Assembly: GCA_028527945.1 (NCBI GenBank) | Contig: JAQQAK010000355.1 | Coordinates: forward strand, 1-7,320 | DNA length: 7,320 nucleotides | Source: Spirochaetaceae bacterium | Lineage (GTDB): Bacteria > Spirochaetota > Spirochaetia > UBA9216 | Reading direction: 5' to 3' | Shown: positions 1-4,898 of the stretch, piece after piece | Layout: each line of letters opens with the position of its first letter | How positions within the stretch are numbered: position 1 is the first letter of the stretch | Translations under genes and position numbers: made by a program | The notes under the pieces: model-generated | Told to the model about the DNA's origin: nothing | The model's input: only the letters and a program-made list of their open reading frames with translations | Database searches by the model: none

Positions 1-35
1 TTAAAACCTTCTTGCAATTTCTCATAAATAGACAT
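1..35 (-). CDS. N-terminal fragment of an unidentified leftward gene
   Basis: Only the first 11 complete codons lie in the window, reading MSIYEKLQEGF, and the gene runs off the left edge. The ATG is at 35-33. A perfect AAGGAGG ribosome binding site lies at 47-41, five bases upstream, and a good promoter candidate sits further up at 81-53. This combination makes a real start very likely even though the ORF is too short to show by length. The peptide is too short to assign to a family. The gene diverges from the zinc-protein/adk pair, so the two may share regulatory DNA. Confidence 0.72.
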   Translation of the reverse strand, partial: MSIYEKLQEGF

Positions 36-52
36 TTTTTCCTCCTTATGAG

Positions 53-81
53 ATACTAACAATAGTATTATTGTTTATCAA
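53..81 (-). promoter_or_regulatory. Sigma70-type promoter with an embedded palindrome, for the leftward gene
   Basis: On the minus strand TTGATA (81-76) and TAGTAT (58-53) are separated by exactly 17 bases, close to the -35/-10 consensus. The spacer contains a 7-bp inverted repeat, AACAATA (58-64) and TATTGTT (69-75), separated by four bases on the plus strand. A palindrome between -35 and -10 is a common place for a repressor operator. Which regulator would bind is unknown. AT-rich DNA makes chance matches common, so this is a candidate only. Confidence 0.5.
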
Positions 82-105
82 GGATAAGAACAGGAAAATC
101 AAAAA

Positions 106-354
106 ATGACCGAAGACAAAATTTCTTATATTAGATGCAGAACTTGTGGAAAATATATCGAAAAGAACCTAAGCATTAACGGTATTTACTGTTCCGAAGC
201 TTGTACAAACACCTTCACTCGATGCCCAAACTGTGGTAAATTCTTTCCAGCAAACGATGAAAAACTATTTAATGGTTTTTGCTCGGAAGATTGTAGCACT
301 TTATACAACAAAGAAGGAATAATAATACCCTCAAACAAAAATAAAGAAAATTAG
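106..354 (+). CDS. Small protein with two tandem Cys4 zinc-binding modules
   Basis: This 82-residue protein is built from two copies of one Cys4 pattern. The first is C11-x2-C14 with C29-x3-C33; the second is C40-x2-C43 with C59-x3-C63. Each copy has CxxCGK at its front and YCSEAC or FCSEDC at its back. The CxxC...CSxxC arrangement resembles treble-clef or zinc-ribbon modules such as the single one in YacG, but I do not recognise the exact family. No signal peptide or membrane segment is visible, so it is probably cytoplasmic, and the tail after residue 64 looks disordered. The Shine-Dalgarno is weak (AGGA at 92-95). The gene ends 36 bases before adk in the same orientation and is probably cotranscribed with it. 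Real coding is supported by the patterned cysteines. The function is unknown; binding of nucleic acid or protein is inference. Confidence 0.8.
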   Translation: MTEDKISYIRCRTCGKYIEKNLSINGIYCSEACTNTFTRCPNCGKFFPANDEKLFNGFCSEDCSTLYNKEGIIIPSNKNKEN

Positions 355-377
355 AGTATGTTCATTAACTGTTCATA

Positions 378-384
378 AAGGAGG
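378..384 (+). promoter_or_regulatory. Strong ribosome binding site of adk
   Basis: A perfect AAGGAGG sits six bases before the adk ATG at 391 and fixes that start. It contrasts with the weak site of the upstream zinc-protein gene, which suggests that adk is translated at a much higher rate from a shared transcript. Confidence 0.85.
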
Positions 385-390
385 AATAGA

Positions 391-1020
391 ATGAAACTTA
401 TTTTTCTAGGCCCCCCTGGAGCTGGAAAAGGTACTATTGCATCAAGAATCAGCAAAGACCTGAATATTCCGCATATATCCACTGGGGATCTTTTCAGAAA
501 AGCAATCAAGAATCAGACAGAGCTAGGCAAAAAAGTACAGCAAATTATTGAATCAGGAGATCTTGTTCCCGATGCATTGACTGTAGCCTTGGTAAAAGAA
601 CGGTTAAATAATCCAGACGTTGAAAATGGGTATATTCTGGATGGTTTTCCAAGAACAATAAAACAGGCAGATTCTCTTGAGTCTTTCTCAAAAATTGATA
701 ACGTTATCAATTTTGTCATTTCTGATGAACAGGTTATTCAAAGGCTTTCAGGAAGACGAATGTGCAAAAATTGCGGCGAAGGCTATCACATTGAAAACAT
801 GAAACCACAAAAAGAAGGTATCTGTGATAAATGCGGAGAAGAGTTGATAATCCGCCCAGATGATACCCCTGAAGCAATAAAAAACAGGTTAGCAGTTTAC
901 TATGAATCAACTGCCCCCTTAATTGATTACTACAAGGAAAAAGGCTTATTACTTGATATTGACGGAGCTCAAGAAGTAGGCAAAGTTGCAGAAGCAACAA
1001 GTAAAGCCATATCTAAATAA
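391..1020 (+). CDS. adk: Adenylate kinase, zinc-binding (long-LID) type
   Basis: Adenylate kinase catalyses ATP + AMP = 2 ADP in the cytoplasm and balances the adenylate pool. At 209 residues it has normal length for the long bacterial form. The P-loop GPPGAGKGT is at residues 7-15. The AMP-binding segment HISTGDLFR is at 28-36, and the family signature YILDGFPRT is at 81-89 with D84 and R88. The LID starts at GRR (121-123) and holds four cysteines, C125-x2-C128 and C145-x2-C148, which bind a structural zinc in this subtype. RPDDTPEAIKNR (155-166) supplies the conserved LID arginines and aspartates. The start has a perfect AAGGAGG site. The gene follows the zinc-protein gene and ends 20 bases before a strong terminator. 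In many bacteria adk sits in the ribosomal-protein operon beside secY and map; here it does not, at least within view. Confidence 0.97.
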   Translation: MKLIFLGPPGAGKGTIASRISKDLNIPHISTGDLFRKAIKNQTELGKKVQQIIESGDLVPDALTVALVKERLNNPDVENGYILDGFPRTIKQADSLESFSKIDNVINFVISDEQVIQRLSGRRMCKNCGEGYHIENMKPQKEGICDKCGEELIIRPDDTPEAIKNRLAVYYESTAPLIDYYKEKGLLLDIDGAQEVGKVAEATSKAISK

Positions 1021-1040
1021 AACTATTTTTTTTAGAATAA

Positions 1041-1078
1041 AACTTCCAGATTTTTAATCAAATCTGGAAGTTTTTTAT
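1041..1078. terminator. Bidirectional intrinsic terminator between adk and the TPR lipoprotein gene
   Basis: A perfect 13-bp stem pairs AACTTCCAGATTT (1041-1053) with its complement (1060-1072) around a 6-base loop. The plus strand continues into a T-run (TTTTTTATT), giving a strong terminator for adk. On the minus strand the stem is followed by TTTTATTC, so it can also stop leftward transcription of the TPR gene. That gene's stop codon (1077-1075) lies just outside the stem, so one hairpin ends both convergent units. Confidence 0.9.
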
Positions 1079-2211
1079 TCAGAAGAATCTGAATCTGAAT
1101 CTGAATCTGAATCCGAATCACTTGAATCAGTATCGTCATCTTCAGTATCTGAACTATCATCCTGTTCAGTAGAACTTGAATCATCCTCATCATCAATTGA
1201 AAGCATAGCAGAAACCTCATCAAACCAGACAGCATCCTCATTAGAAAGCAAGCGCTCATAATCTTCTTCGCTCTGCCAGCCTGAATCGACACTATTTTGA
1301 AGAGCTTCAATACCATTTTCAGCATCTTCCAAATATACAAGATAAATTTCTGCTACCTTAAACTGGGTTCTACCATAAGCTTCCTCCAGATCGAGTTGAT
1401 CCTGAGAAAGCGAATCAGAAGAATCTTCCTCATCTGTATCTTCACTATCTTCAGTAACATCAGTATCTTCAGAGTCTTCATCTTCGCCTTGTTCTCCAAA
1501 AACATTAAGATAAAGCTCTTTTATTCCCTGATACGATAGTACCGCTTCAGGATAACGTTTTAAATCAGAATACATATCGCCTGCCAATTCAAGCGATGCA
1601 AGATTATCAGGTTCTTTATCTAATTTTTTATCAAGCCATAAAAGAGCATTCTCAGAGTCTCCTATCTTTGCATATGTATTGGCGATTTCAAAAATAACAT
1701 CTTCATCAGAATAAAGTTCATCTAACTTTTTATACCGCTCAAGCGCGGACTCATATTCTTCATGTCCTTCAAGAATCACTGCGGAATTGTATAACGCATT
1801 CTGACTTCCATCAAAATCTTCCAGAATGGAATTATAAATTTCCAAAGCAGTGTCATCATCTTCTTTTAAATGATAAACCCAAGCCTCGACCTCTTTTACA
1901 GTTCTATTATCAGGATCTTTTTCAAGCAAAAGCTCTAACTGAGTTAAAGCTTCATCATATTGTTCAAGAAAAATATAAACTCGAGCAAGATTAAAACCTG
2001 CACTAGAAAACGAGGGGTCAAGTGACGAGGCCTTTAAAAATGCTTTTGCAGCCTCAGAGTTTTCTCCAAGTTCAGTATAAGCATTTCCAAGGTTATACCA
2101 TACTTCAGCAGCGTCTGAAGCAGAAACATAGCGAATGCTGCTACACCCACAAAAAAGCAATGACAATAACATTGTTGTTAATACAGCTTGAAAATGCTTA
2201 TTAAGAATCAA
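1075..2211 (-). CDS. TPR-repeat lipoprotein with acidic Ser/Asp-rich segments
   Basis: A 378-residue protein that begins with a TTG codon. AGGAG at 2224-2220 lies eight bases upstream, and two in-frame TGA codons stand directly before the TTG, so no earlier start in this frame is possible. Residues 1-22 form a hydrophobic signal peptide ending in LLFCG before C23, a relaxed lipobox, so lipidation at C23 is likely. Tetratricopeptide repeats follow from about residue 37 to 235 (for example YNLGNAYTELGENSEAAKAF at 39-58 and repeated D-P-x-N/S turns). TPRs normally scaffold protein-protein contacts. An acidic linker at about 240-267 contains EDSEDTD twice. A further helical stretch covers about 273-337, and a disordered acidic tail ends in alternating Ser-Asp (365-376). 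It is coupled to the uracil phosphoribosyltransferase gene. The binding partner is unknown. Confidence 0.88.
   Translation of the reverse strand: MILNKHFQAVLTTMLLSLLFCGCSSIRYVSASDAAEVWYNLGNAYTELGENSEAAKAFLKASSLDPSFSSAGFNLARVYIFLEQYDEALTQLELLLEKDPDNRTVKEVEAWVYHLKEDDDTALEIYNSILEDFDGSQNALYNSAVILEGHEEYESALERYKKLDELYSDEDVIFEIANTYAKIGDSENALLWLDKKLDKEPDNLASLELAGDMYSDLKRYPEAVLSYQGIKELYLNVFGEQGEDEDSEDTDVTEDSEDTDEEDSSDSLSQDQLDLEEAYGRTQFKVAEIYLVYLEDAENGIEALQNSVDSGWQSEEDYERLLSNEDAVWFDEVSAMLSIDDEDDSSSTEQDDSSDTEDDDTDSSDSDSDSDSDSDSSE
1085..1120. repeat. Hexanucleotide repeat encoding the Ser-Asp tail
   Basis: Six tandem 6-bp units occur here: GAATCT four times, then GAATCC and GAATCA. On the coding (minus) strand they encode alternating Ser and Asp at the C-terminus of the TPR lipoprotein. 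The six-base period keeps frame whatever the copy number, so strand slippage would change tail length without breaking the gene. Confidence 0.9.
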
Positions 2212-2224
2212 TCATCATTCTCCT
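2209..2224 (-). promoter_or_regulatory. Translational coupling junction with TTG start
   Basis: Read on the minus strand, AGGAG (2224-2220) lies in the last codons of the upp-like gene. It is followed by that gene's TGA, a second in-frame TGA, and then TTG (2211-2209). The spacing from AGGAG to TTG is eight bases. An ATGATG also lies here in another frame but reaches TAA after four codons, so the TTG is the productive start. Ribosomes terminating on upp can reinitiate directly. Confidence 0.75.
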
Positions 2225-3276
2225 AAAACAGTCTCTTCAATCTTGCGAACCTGAGAGCGATACAACTGAGAAATTCCGGCGCCATAATCAGCAATAAGCT
2301 GAATAATGTTTCGTGGGTACTCTTCAGAATCCTCACCATTAAGACGATCACCAGCATCACCAAGCCCAGGCATTATATACGCTTTTTCATTTAAAACAGG
2401 ATCCATCCAAAGAGTATAAACTGTAACATCCTCCAAAGCTCTAACAATTCGTATAGTCCCCTTCAATGCTGATATAACATTAAAAAAGCTTATAGACTTT
2501 GGCTTAACACCATTATCAAGCAAATATTTCACAATGGTAACCAAACTCCCTCCAGTAGCATTCATAGGATCAGCAAAAATAAGATCCTTTCCATTTAAAG
2601 ATTCAATATCAAAATAAGATTTTTCAAGATCAAGTATATACTCCATATTACTTTCACTCTTTGAGTCATCACGATTAATCTTAAATAACGCAAACGGAGT
2701 AACATAACCACGAGAAGAATATTCCTGAATTTCCTTACTCATAATCATCGAAGGAAGAAGCGCACCGCGTAACATTACACACATCACAGAATTCTCAATT
2801 TTCTCATCTGCATCAGGTATTTTATGTACAGCATAATTTTGAACCGGCATGCTAACTGGAGTTTTAGTAATTAAGTAATTCTTCTCTGAAGAGGCTCCTC
2901 CATAAGCAAGATTAAAAAGCATTTCATAGGCCCTTTGTATGTAATACAGAAACTCATGATGATCAGTACGAACATCTCTAAGCTTTGAAATCAAACGTGA
3001 AGCTTCACCATGACTTTCTTTTGGTGTTTCAAAAGAGTAAACTTTTATAGCTGGAATTTCATTTGAAATATCCTGCATAAGCTCCCCCATCTTGTTGTAT
3101 ATAGAAATTAATTCTTTTTTACTTGCATCAATTTTATCTGTAAAATTAGAGGTACTTATAACACTAAAATGCTCCATAGCTTTTTCATAATAGCCATGCA
3201 TCTCATCTAAACGCTTTTTATCACCATCTGTTAAATACCCATCAAGGTCTGTAGCTTTTAATATTACCTTATTCAT
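2215..3276 (-). CDS. upp: Uracil phosphoribosyltransferase with an N-terminal extension
   Basis: The C-terminal two thirds match uracil phosphoribosyltransferase, which makes UMP from uracil and PRPP in pyrimidine salvage. Visible hallmarks are MLRGALLPSM (168-177, the LR(A)G region), the PRPP-binding loop DPMNATGGS (236-244), and the uracil-binding signature YIMPGLGDAGDR (300-311). The protein has 353 residues whereas the bacterial enzyme usually has about 210. The surplus is a charged, probably helical N-terminal region of roughly 130 residues that I do not recognise. The ATG at 3276 has a GGGAG site a few bases upstream and a promoter candidate beyond it. It ends with TGA three bases before the TTG of the TPR lipoprotein gene, so the two form an operon. 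Uracil phosphoribosyltransferase is the best call, but the extension and the LRGA variant of LRAG leave room for a changed substrate or a regulatory role. Confidence 0.88.
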   Translation of the reverse strand: MNKVILKATDLDGYLTDGDKKRLDEMHGYYEKAMEHFSVISTSNFTDKIDASKKELISIYNKMGELMQDISNEIPAIKVYSFETPKESHGEASRLISKLRDVRTDHHEFLYYIQRAYEMLFNLAYGGASSEKNYLITKTPVSMPVQNYAVHKIPDADEKIENSVMCVMLRGALLPSMIMSKEIQEYSSRGYVTPFALFKINRDDSKSESNMEYILDLEKSYFDIESLNGKDLIFADPMNATGGSLVTIVKYLLDNGVKPKSISFFNVISALKGTIRIVRALEDVTVYTLWMDPVLNEKAYIMPGLGDAGDRLNGEDSEEYPRNIIQLIADYGAGISQLYRSQVRKIEETVLGE

Positions 3277-3311
3277 TACTTCTCCCTATTATCTTGTTCA
3301 ATCAATACATT

Positions 3312-3340
3312 TTATAATAATTTTATTTTTTTTGAAGCAA
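3312..3340 (-). promoter_or_regulatory. Promoter candidate for the upp-TPR operon
   Basis: On the minus strand TTGCTT (3340-3335) and TTATAA (3317-3312) are 17 bases apart. The spacer is rich in A-tracts. It lies 35 bases upstream of the upp-like ATG and overlaps the candidate -10 of the divergent gene. The AT-rich setting limits certainty. Confidence 0.5.
3313..3318 (+). promoter_or_regulatory. Possible -10 box for the rightward exported-protein gene
   Basis: A perfect TATAAT occurs on the plus strand in the divergent intergenic region. No good -35 lies 16-18 bases upstream, only TATCTT-like sequence; TTGTTC at 3294-3299 is too close at 13 bases. If used, it would give a leader of about 80 bases before the ATG at 3408. 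It overlaps the leftward promoter's -10, so the two would compete. Confidence 0.35.
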
Positions 3341-3407
3341 AATAATGAAAAAACATGAAAAAAGACATACTATTATGACACATAAAATATTGTCTTCTGG
3401 AGGAATT

Positions 3408-3926
3408 ATGAAGAAGAAAGCATTACTAATTGCAATAGCCATGCTTATCGCTGCATCAACAAGCACATTTGCACTAGGCTTAGGCGGAGGCTACCGTTTT
3501 GGAGCAGGAGAAATTGGAGGAACAAGCCTACTTGGCGACGCCTTCTTTTCTGTAAAATTTGATGAAAAATCACCACTATTAGGAATAAGCGGCTGGGCAA
3601 CTAGTACTTATGGACGATTAGGACTAACAGCTGACTGGTGGTTCTTTAACAACAATATAAAAGGTCGATGGAATTGGTACCTTGGAGCAGGACCATATGT
3701 TTCAACAGCCTTCAGTCTTTACAGCAGCTACCTCAACATAGGAGTAGGAGCAAGATTGCCAATTGGATTCAACTGGTTCTTTGTTGATAATCGTCTGGAA
3801 CTTTTTCTTGAAGCAGCTCCAGCTATTGGATTAGGAATTAAACTCGATAATTACTCCTCCACAGACCTTTTTTGTGTAGATTGGTCCGTACTCAGTTCTA
3901 TCGGAGTTAGATGGTGGATAAACTAA
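3408..3926 (+). CDS. Small exported protein, probable outer-membrane beta-barrel
   Basis: I place the start at ATG 3408, which has GGAGG at 3399-3403 and opens directly into a classical signal peptide. An in-frame ATG at 3345 would add 21 polar residues before it and has no ribosome binding site. The protein has 172 residues. Residues 1-22 (MKKKALLIAIAM and onward) end in T-F-A, giving a signal peptidase I site after A22. The mature part alternates glycine and aromatic residues (GGGYRFGAGE, DWWFFNNN, YLGAGPYV, GARLPIGFNWFF, FLEAAPAIGLGI) and ends in RWWIN, as expected of amphipathic strands of a small 8-stranded barrel. It resembles small spirochaetal outer-membrane proteins of the DUF3996 type, recalled rather than checked. 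Its role is unknown. It diverges from the upp operon, and an IS remnant begins 30 bases after its stop. Confidence 0.82.
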   Translation: MKKKALLIAIAMLIAASTSTFALGLGGGYRFGAGEIGGTSLLGDAFFSVKFDEKSPLLGISGWATSTYGRLGLTADWWFFNNNIKGRWNWYLGAGPYVSTAFSLYSSYLNIGVGARLPIGFNWFFVDNRLELFLEAAPAIGLGIKLDNYSSTDLFCVDWSVLSSIGVRWWIN

Positions 3927-3956
3927 AAACTATTAGACAAATTGATTAAAAATAAA

Positions 3957-3986
3957 GGGGCTGTCCAATAAGTATTGGATGGCCCT
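3957..3986 (+). repeat. Left end of the IS remnant: hairpin-forming terminal repeat
   Basis: From 3958 to 3985 the sequence folds on itself. GGGC pairs with GCCC and TCCAATA with TATTGGA, with two G-T wobbles between them and AG at the apex. It stands 31 bases after the stop of the exported-protein gene and is followed by TTCTAAATTT, so it may serve as that gene's terminator. Confidence 0.65.
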
Positions 3987-4059
3987 TCTAAATTTAGAAA
4001 AGCAAGAATTTACATACTGATCAAATTATACTAGAATTCTTTCATGCCAAAGGGAGTAA

Positions 4060-4494
4060 GTAACTTTTAAGCCGTACGATGTTGGTCAGGGAGAACTGTT
4101 TCCACCTACAGCGGATAAAATGATAAAATATCAGGAGATAATGATCTTGCCGAAATGGGTAAAGGCCCAGTTAGTTCTGAAACAATATCAGAGAGGGCCG
4201 TAAGCATAAATGCGGCATTGGAAAAATCATATCAAACAGAAAGCAAAAAAATATCGTTATAAGTGGTGGAATTTCAAACATGACAAAGGTCTGGATCAAT
4301 TTATTTGTCCTGAAGGGAAAATACTCAAATATAAATTTAATAGAACCAGAAAAGGTTATGGCGGCAGGATAGAACATTCACGGGTTTATGCCTGCTCAGA
4401 TTGAAAAGAGTGCCCGGTACATGAACAATGTACAAGGTCTGATTACAGAAAACTTGGAGACAATATGAAAAATATAGCAAGACTTTCTGCTTGA
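4060..4494 (+). pseudogene. Transposase remnant (N, middle and C pieces, frameshifted, with a stop)
   Basis: Three pieces can be read. (a) 4060-4200 opens with VTFKPYDVGQGELFPPTADK, like the conserved start of IS1182-type transposases; GTA occupies the place where a start codon would be expected and AGGGAG lies just upstream. (b) About 4139-4256 in another frame gives NDLAEMGKGPVSSETISERA and onward to a TAA, similar to the helical linker region of these enzymes. (c) 4210-4494 in the third frame gives KKYRYKWWNFKHDKGLDQFICPEGK, then CSD, a TGA at 4402-4404 where a cysteine codon is expected, and KECPVHEQCTR, ending at TGA 4492-4494. This last piece matches the CPxGK plus CxxCP..xxC zinc-like tail of the family. 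The catalytic core between the pieces is missing, so no active transposase can be made. Confidence 0.75.
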
Positions 4495-4521
4495 TGCTAC
4501 TGGGACTGTTATATAAAAAGA

Positions 4522-4560
4522 GCTGACCAAGTATTACTTCCCAGTCAGCCCCATTTTTTA
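4522..4560 (+). terminator. Right IS end: hairpin followed by T-run, terminator-like
   Basis: GCTGAC (4522-4527) pairs with GTCAGC (4544-4549). An inner AAGT/ACTT stem (4529-4532 with 4536-4539) closes a three-base loop. The arm is followed by CCCA and TTTTTT (4554-4559). It could stop rightward transcription before it runs antisense into the tRNA genes. The same bases carry the right terminal repeat of the IS remnant. Confidence 0.45.
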
Positions 4561-4586
4561 TCTACAAACACAAGTATTCAATTTAA

Positions 4587-4623
4587 AACAAAAAAAGCTA
4601 CCCTGAATTAACAGAATAGCTTT
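4587..4623 (-). terminator. Intrinsic terminator after tRNA-Glu
   Basis: On the minus strand AAAGCTA (4623-4617) pairs with TAGCTTT (4600-4594). An inner CTG/CAG pairing lies beyond a two-base mismatch, with a short loop, and the stem runs into a T-run. It begins seven bases after the tRNA-Glu discriminator base and is the natural end of the tRNA transcript. Confidence 0.8.
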
Positions 4624-4629
4624 AATCAA

Positions 4630-4701
<72 letters not shown>

Positions 4702-4704
4702 ATT

Positions 4705-4730
4705 AAAAACTTCCGCAAGCGGAAGTTTTT
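4705..4730. terminator. Perfect hairpin between tRNA-Lys and tRNA-Glu
   Basis: AAAAACTTCCGC (4705-4716) and GCGGAAGTTTTT (4719-4730) are perfectly complementary around two bases, realistically an 11-bp stem with a CAAG loop. Being flanked by A and T runs, it looks like an intrinsic terminator on both strands. It fills almost the whole spacer between the two tRNAs. Since no separate promoter for tRNA-Glu is evident, it may be a partial terminator or a processing signal. Confidence 0.8.
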
Positions 4731-4733
4731 CAA

Positions 4734-4806
4734 TGAGCCGCACAGGATTCGAACCTGTGACCCACGCCTTAAAAGGGCGTTGCTCTACCAGCTGAGCTAG
4801 CGGCCC
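4734..4806 (-). tRNA. tRNA-Lys (anticodon TTT)
   Basis: The minus strand gives a complete cloverleaf of 73 bases including discriminator A. The acceptor GGGCCGC pairs with GCGGCTC (one G-T). The D arm is GCTCAGCTGGTAGAGC. The anticodon arm is ACGCC-CTTTTAA-GGCGT with anticodon TTT. The T arm is CACAGG-TTCGAAT-CCTGTG with its innermost and outermost pairs as usual. CCA is not encoded. It is the first gene after a near-consensus promoter, with only about nine bases of leader. It reads AAA and AAG codons. Confidence 0.97.
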
Positions 4807-4821
4807 GTGTAATGTTCGCTG

Positions 4822-4850
4822 AATATAGCAACTTAGAAAAAAAATGTCAA
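4822..4850 (-). promoter_or_regulatory. Strong sigma70-type promoter of the tRNA operon
   Basis: On the minus strand a perfect TTGACA (4850-4845) is followed after exactly 17 bases by TATATT (4827-4822), five of six matches to TATAAT. Transcription would begin about seven bases later, a few bases before the tRNA-Lys 5' end at 4806. An A/T-rich tract upstream (4855-4885) could act as an UP element. Confidence 0.88.
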
Positions 4851-4898
4851 CAAGGATTATTTAAAAATAATAAAAATTTTTTTTAGGCAATATTTATA

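Larger units (their letters stand above)
3957..4552 (+). mobile_element. Decayed, internally deleted insertion sequence, IS1182-like
   Basis: The 596-bp element is bounded by a 7-bp perfect terminal inverted repeat, GGGGCTG at 3957-3963 and its complement at 4546-4552, with further imperfect similarity inward. Inside are fragments of one transposase in the correct order but different frames: an N-terminal piece, a middle piece and a cysteine-rich C-terminal piece. A complete IS1182 element is roughly three times longer, so large internal deletions are implied. No convincing target-site duplication is visible in the A/T-rich flanks (AATAAA on the left, ATTTTTT on the right). The IS1182 call rests on remembered motif resemblance. 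The element occupies nearly all of the gene-free stretch between the small exported protein and the tRNA genes; the rest of that stretch (3927-3956 and 4553-4586) shows nothing else. Confidence 0.75.

Noticed and set aside
513..1000. Two leftward ORFs (68 and 88 residues) inside adk
   Set aside because: They are shadows of the adk coding frame, with low-quality composition and no ribosome binding sites.
1085..1120. CRISPR or intergenic satellite array
   Set aside because: The units are contiguous 6-mers with no spacers and lie in frame inside a coding region.
1032..1539. ORFs overlapping the 3' half of the TPR lipoprotein gene on both strands
   Set aside because: They arise from the repetitive acidic coding sequence read in other frames (runs of Ile-Gln or Phe-Ser-Ile). 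One of them even crosses the terminator.
2022..2204. Rightward 60-residue ORF opposite the start of the TPR lipoprotein gene
   Set aside because: It is antisense to the signal peptide and first TPR, with no ribosome binding site and no domain.
3294..3318. TTGTTC plus TATAAT as a full rightward promoter
   Set aside because: The spacing is 13 bases, too short for a sigma70 promoter, so only the -10 is listed, at low confidence.
3345..3407. Upstream in-frame ATG that would lengthen the small exported protein by 21 residues
   Set aside because: The added segment is polar and would bury the signal peptide. No ribosome binding site precedes it, while GGAGG sits just before ATG 3408.
4171..4377. 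Leftward 68-residue ORF inside the IS remnant
   Set aside because: It is antisense to the recognisable transposase piece and has no start signals or recognisable motif.
4210..4404. A free-standing 64-residue gene
   Set aside because: It is the C-terminal scrap of the transposase. Homologous-looking sequence continues past its TGA in the same frame, and there is no ribosome binding site.
4858..4898. Terminator for the large beta-barrel gene
   Set aside because: Only weak A/T pairings are present (AATAT/ATATT) with no GC-containing stem, so I do not call one.
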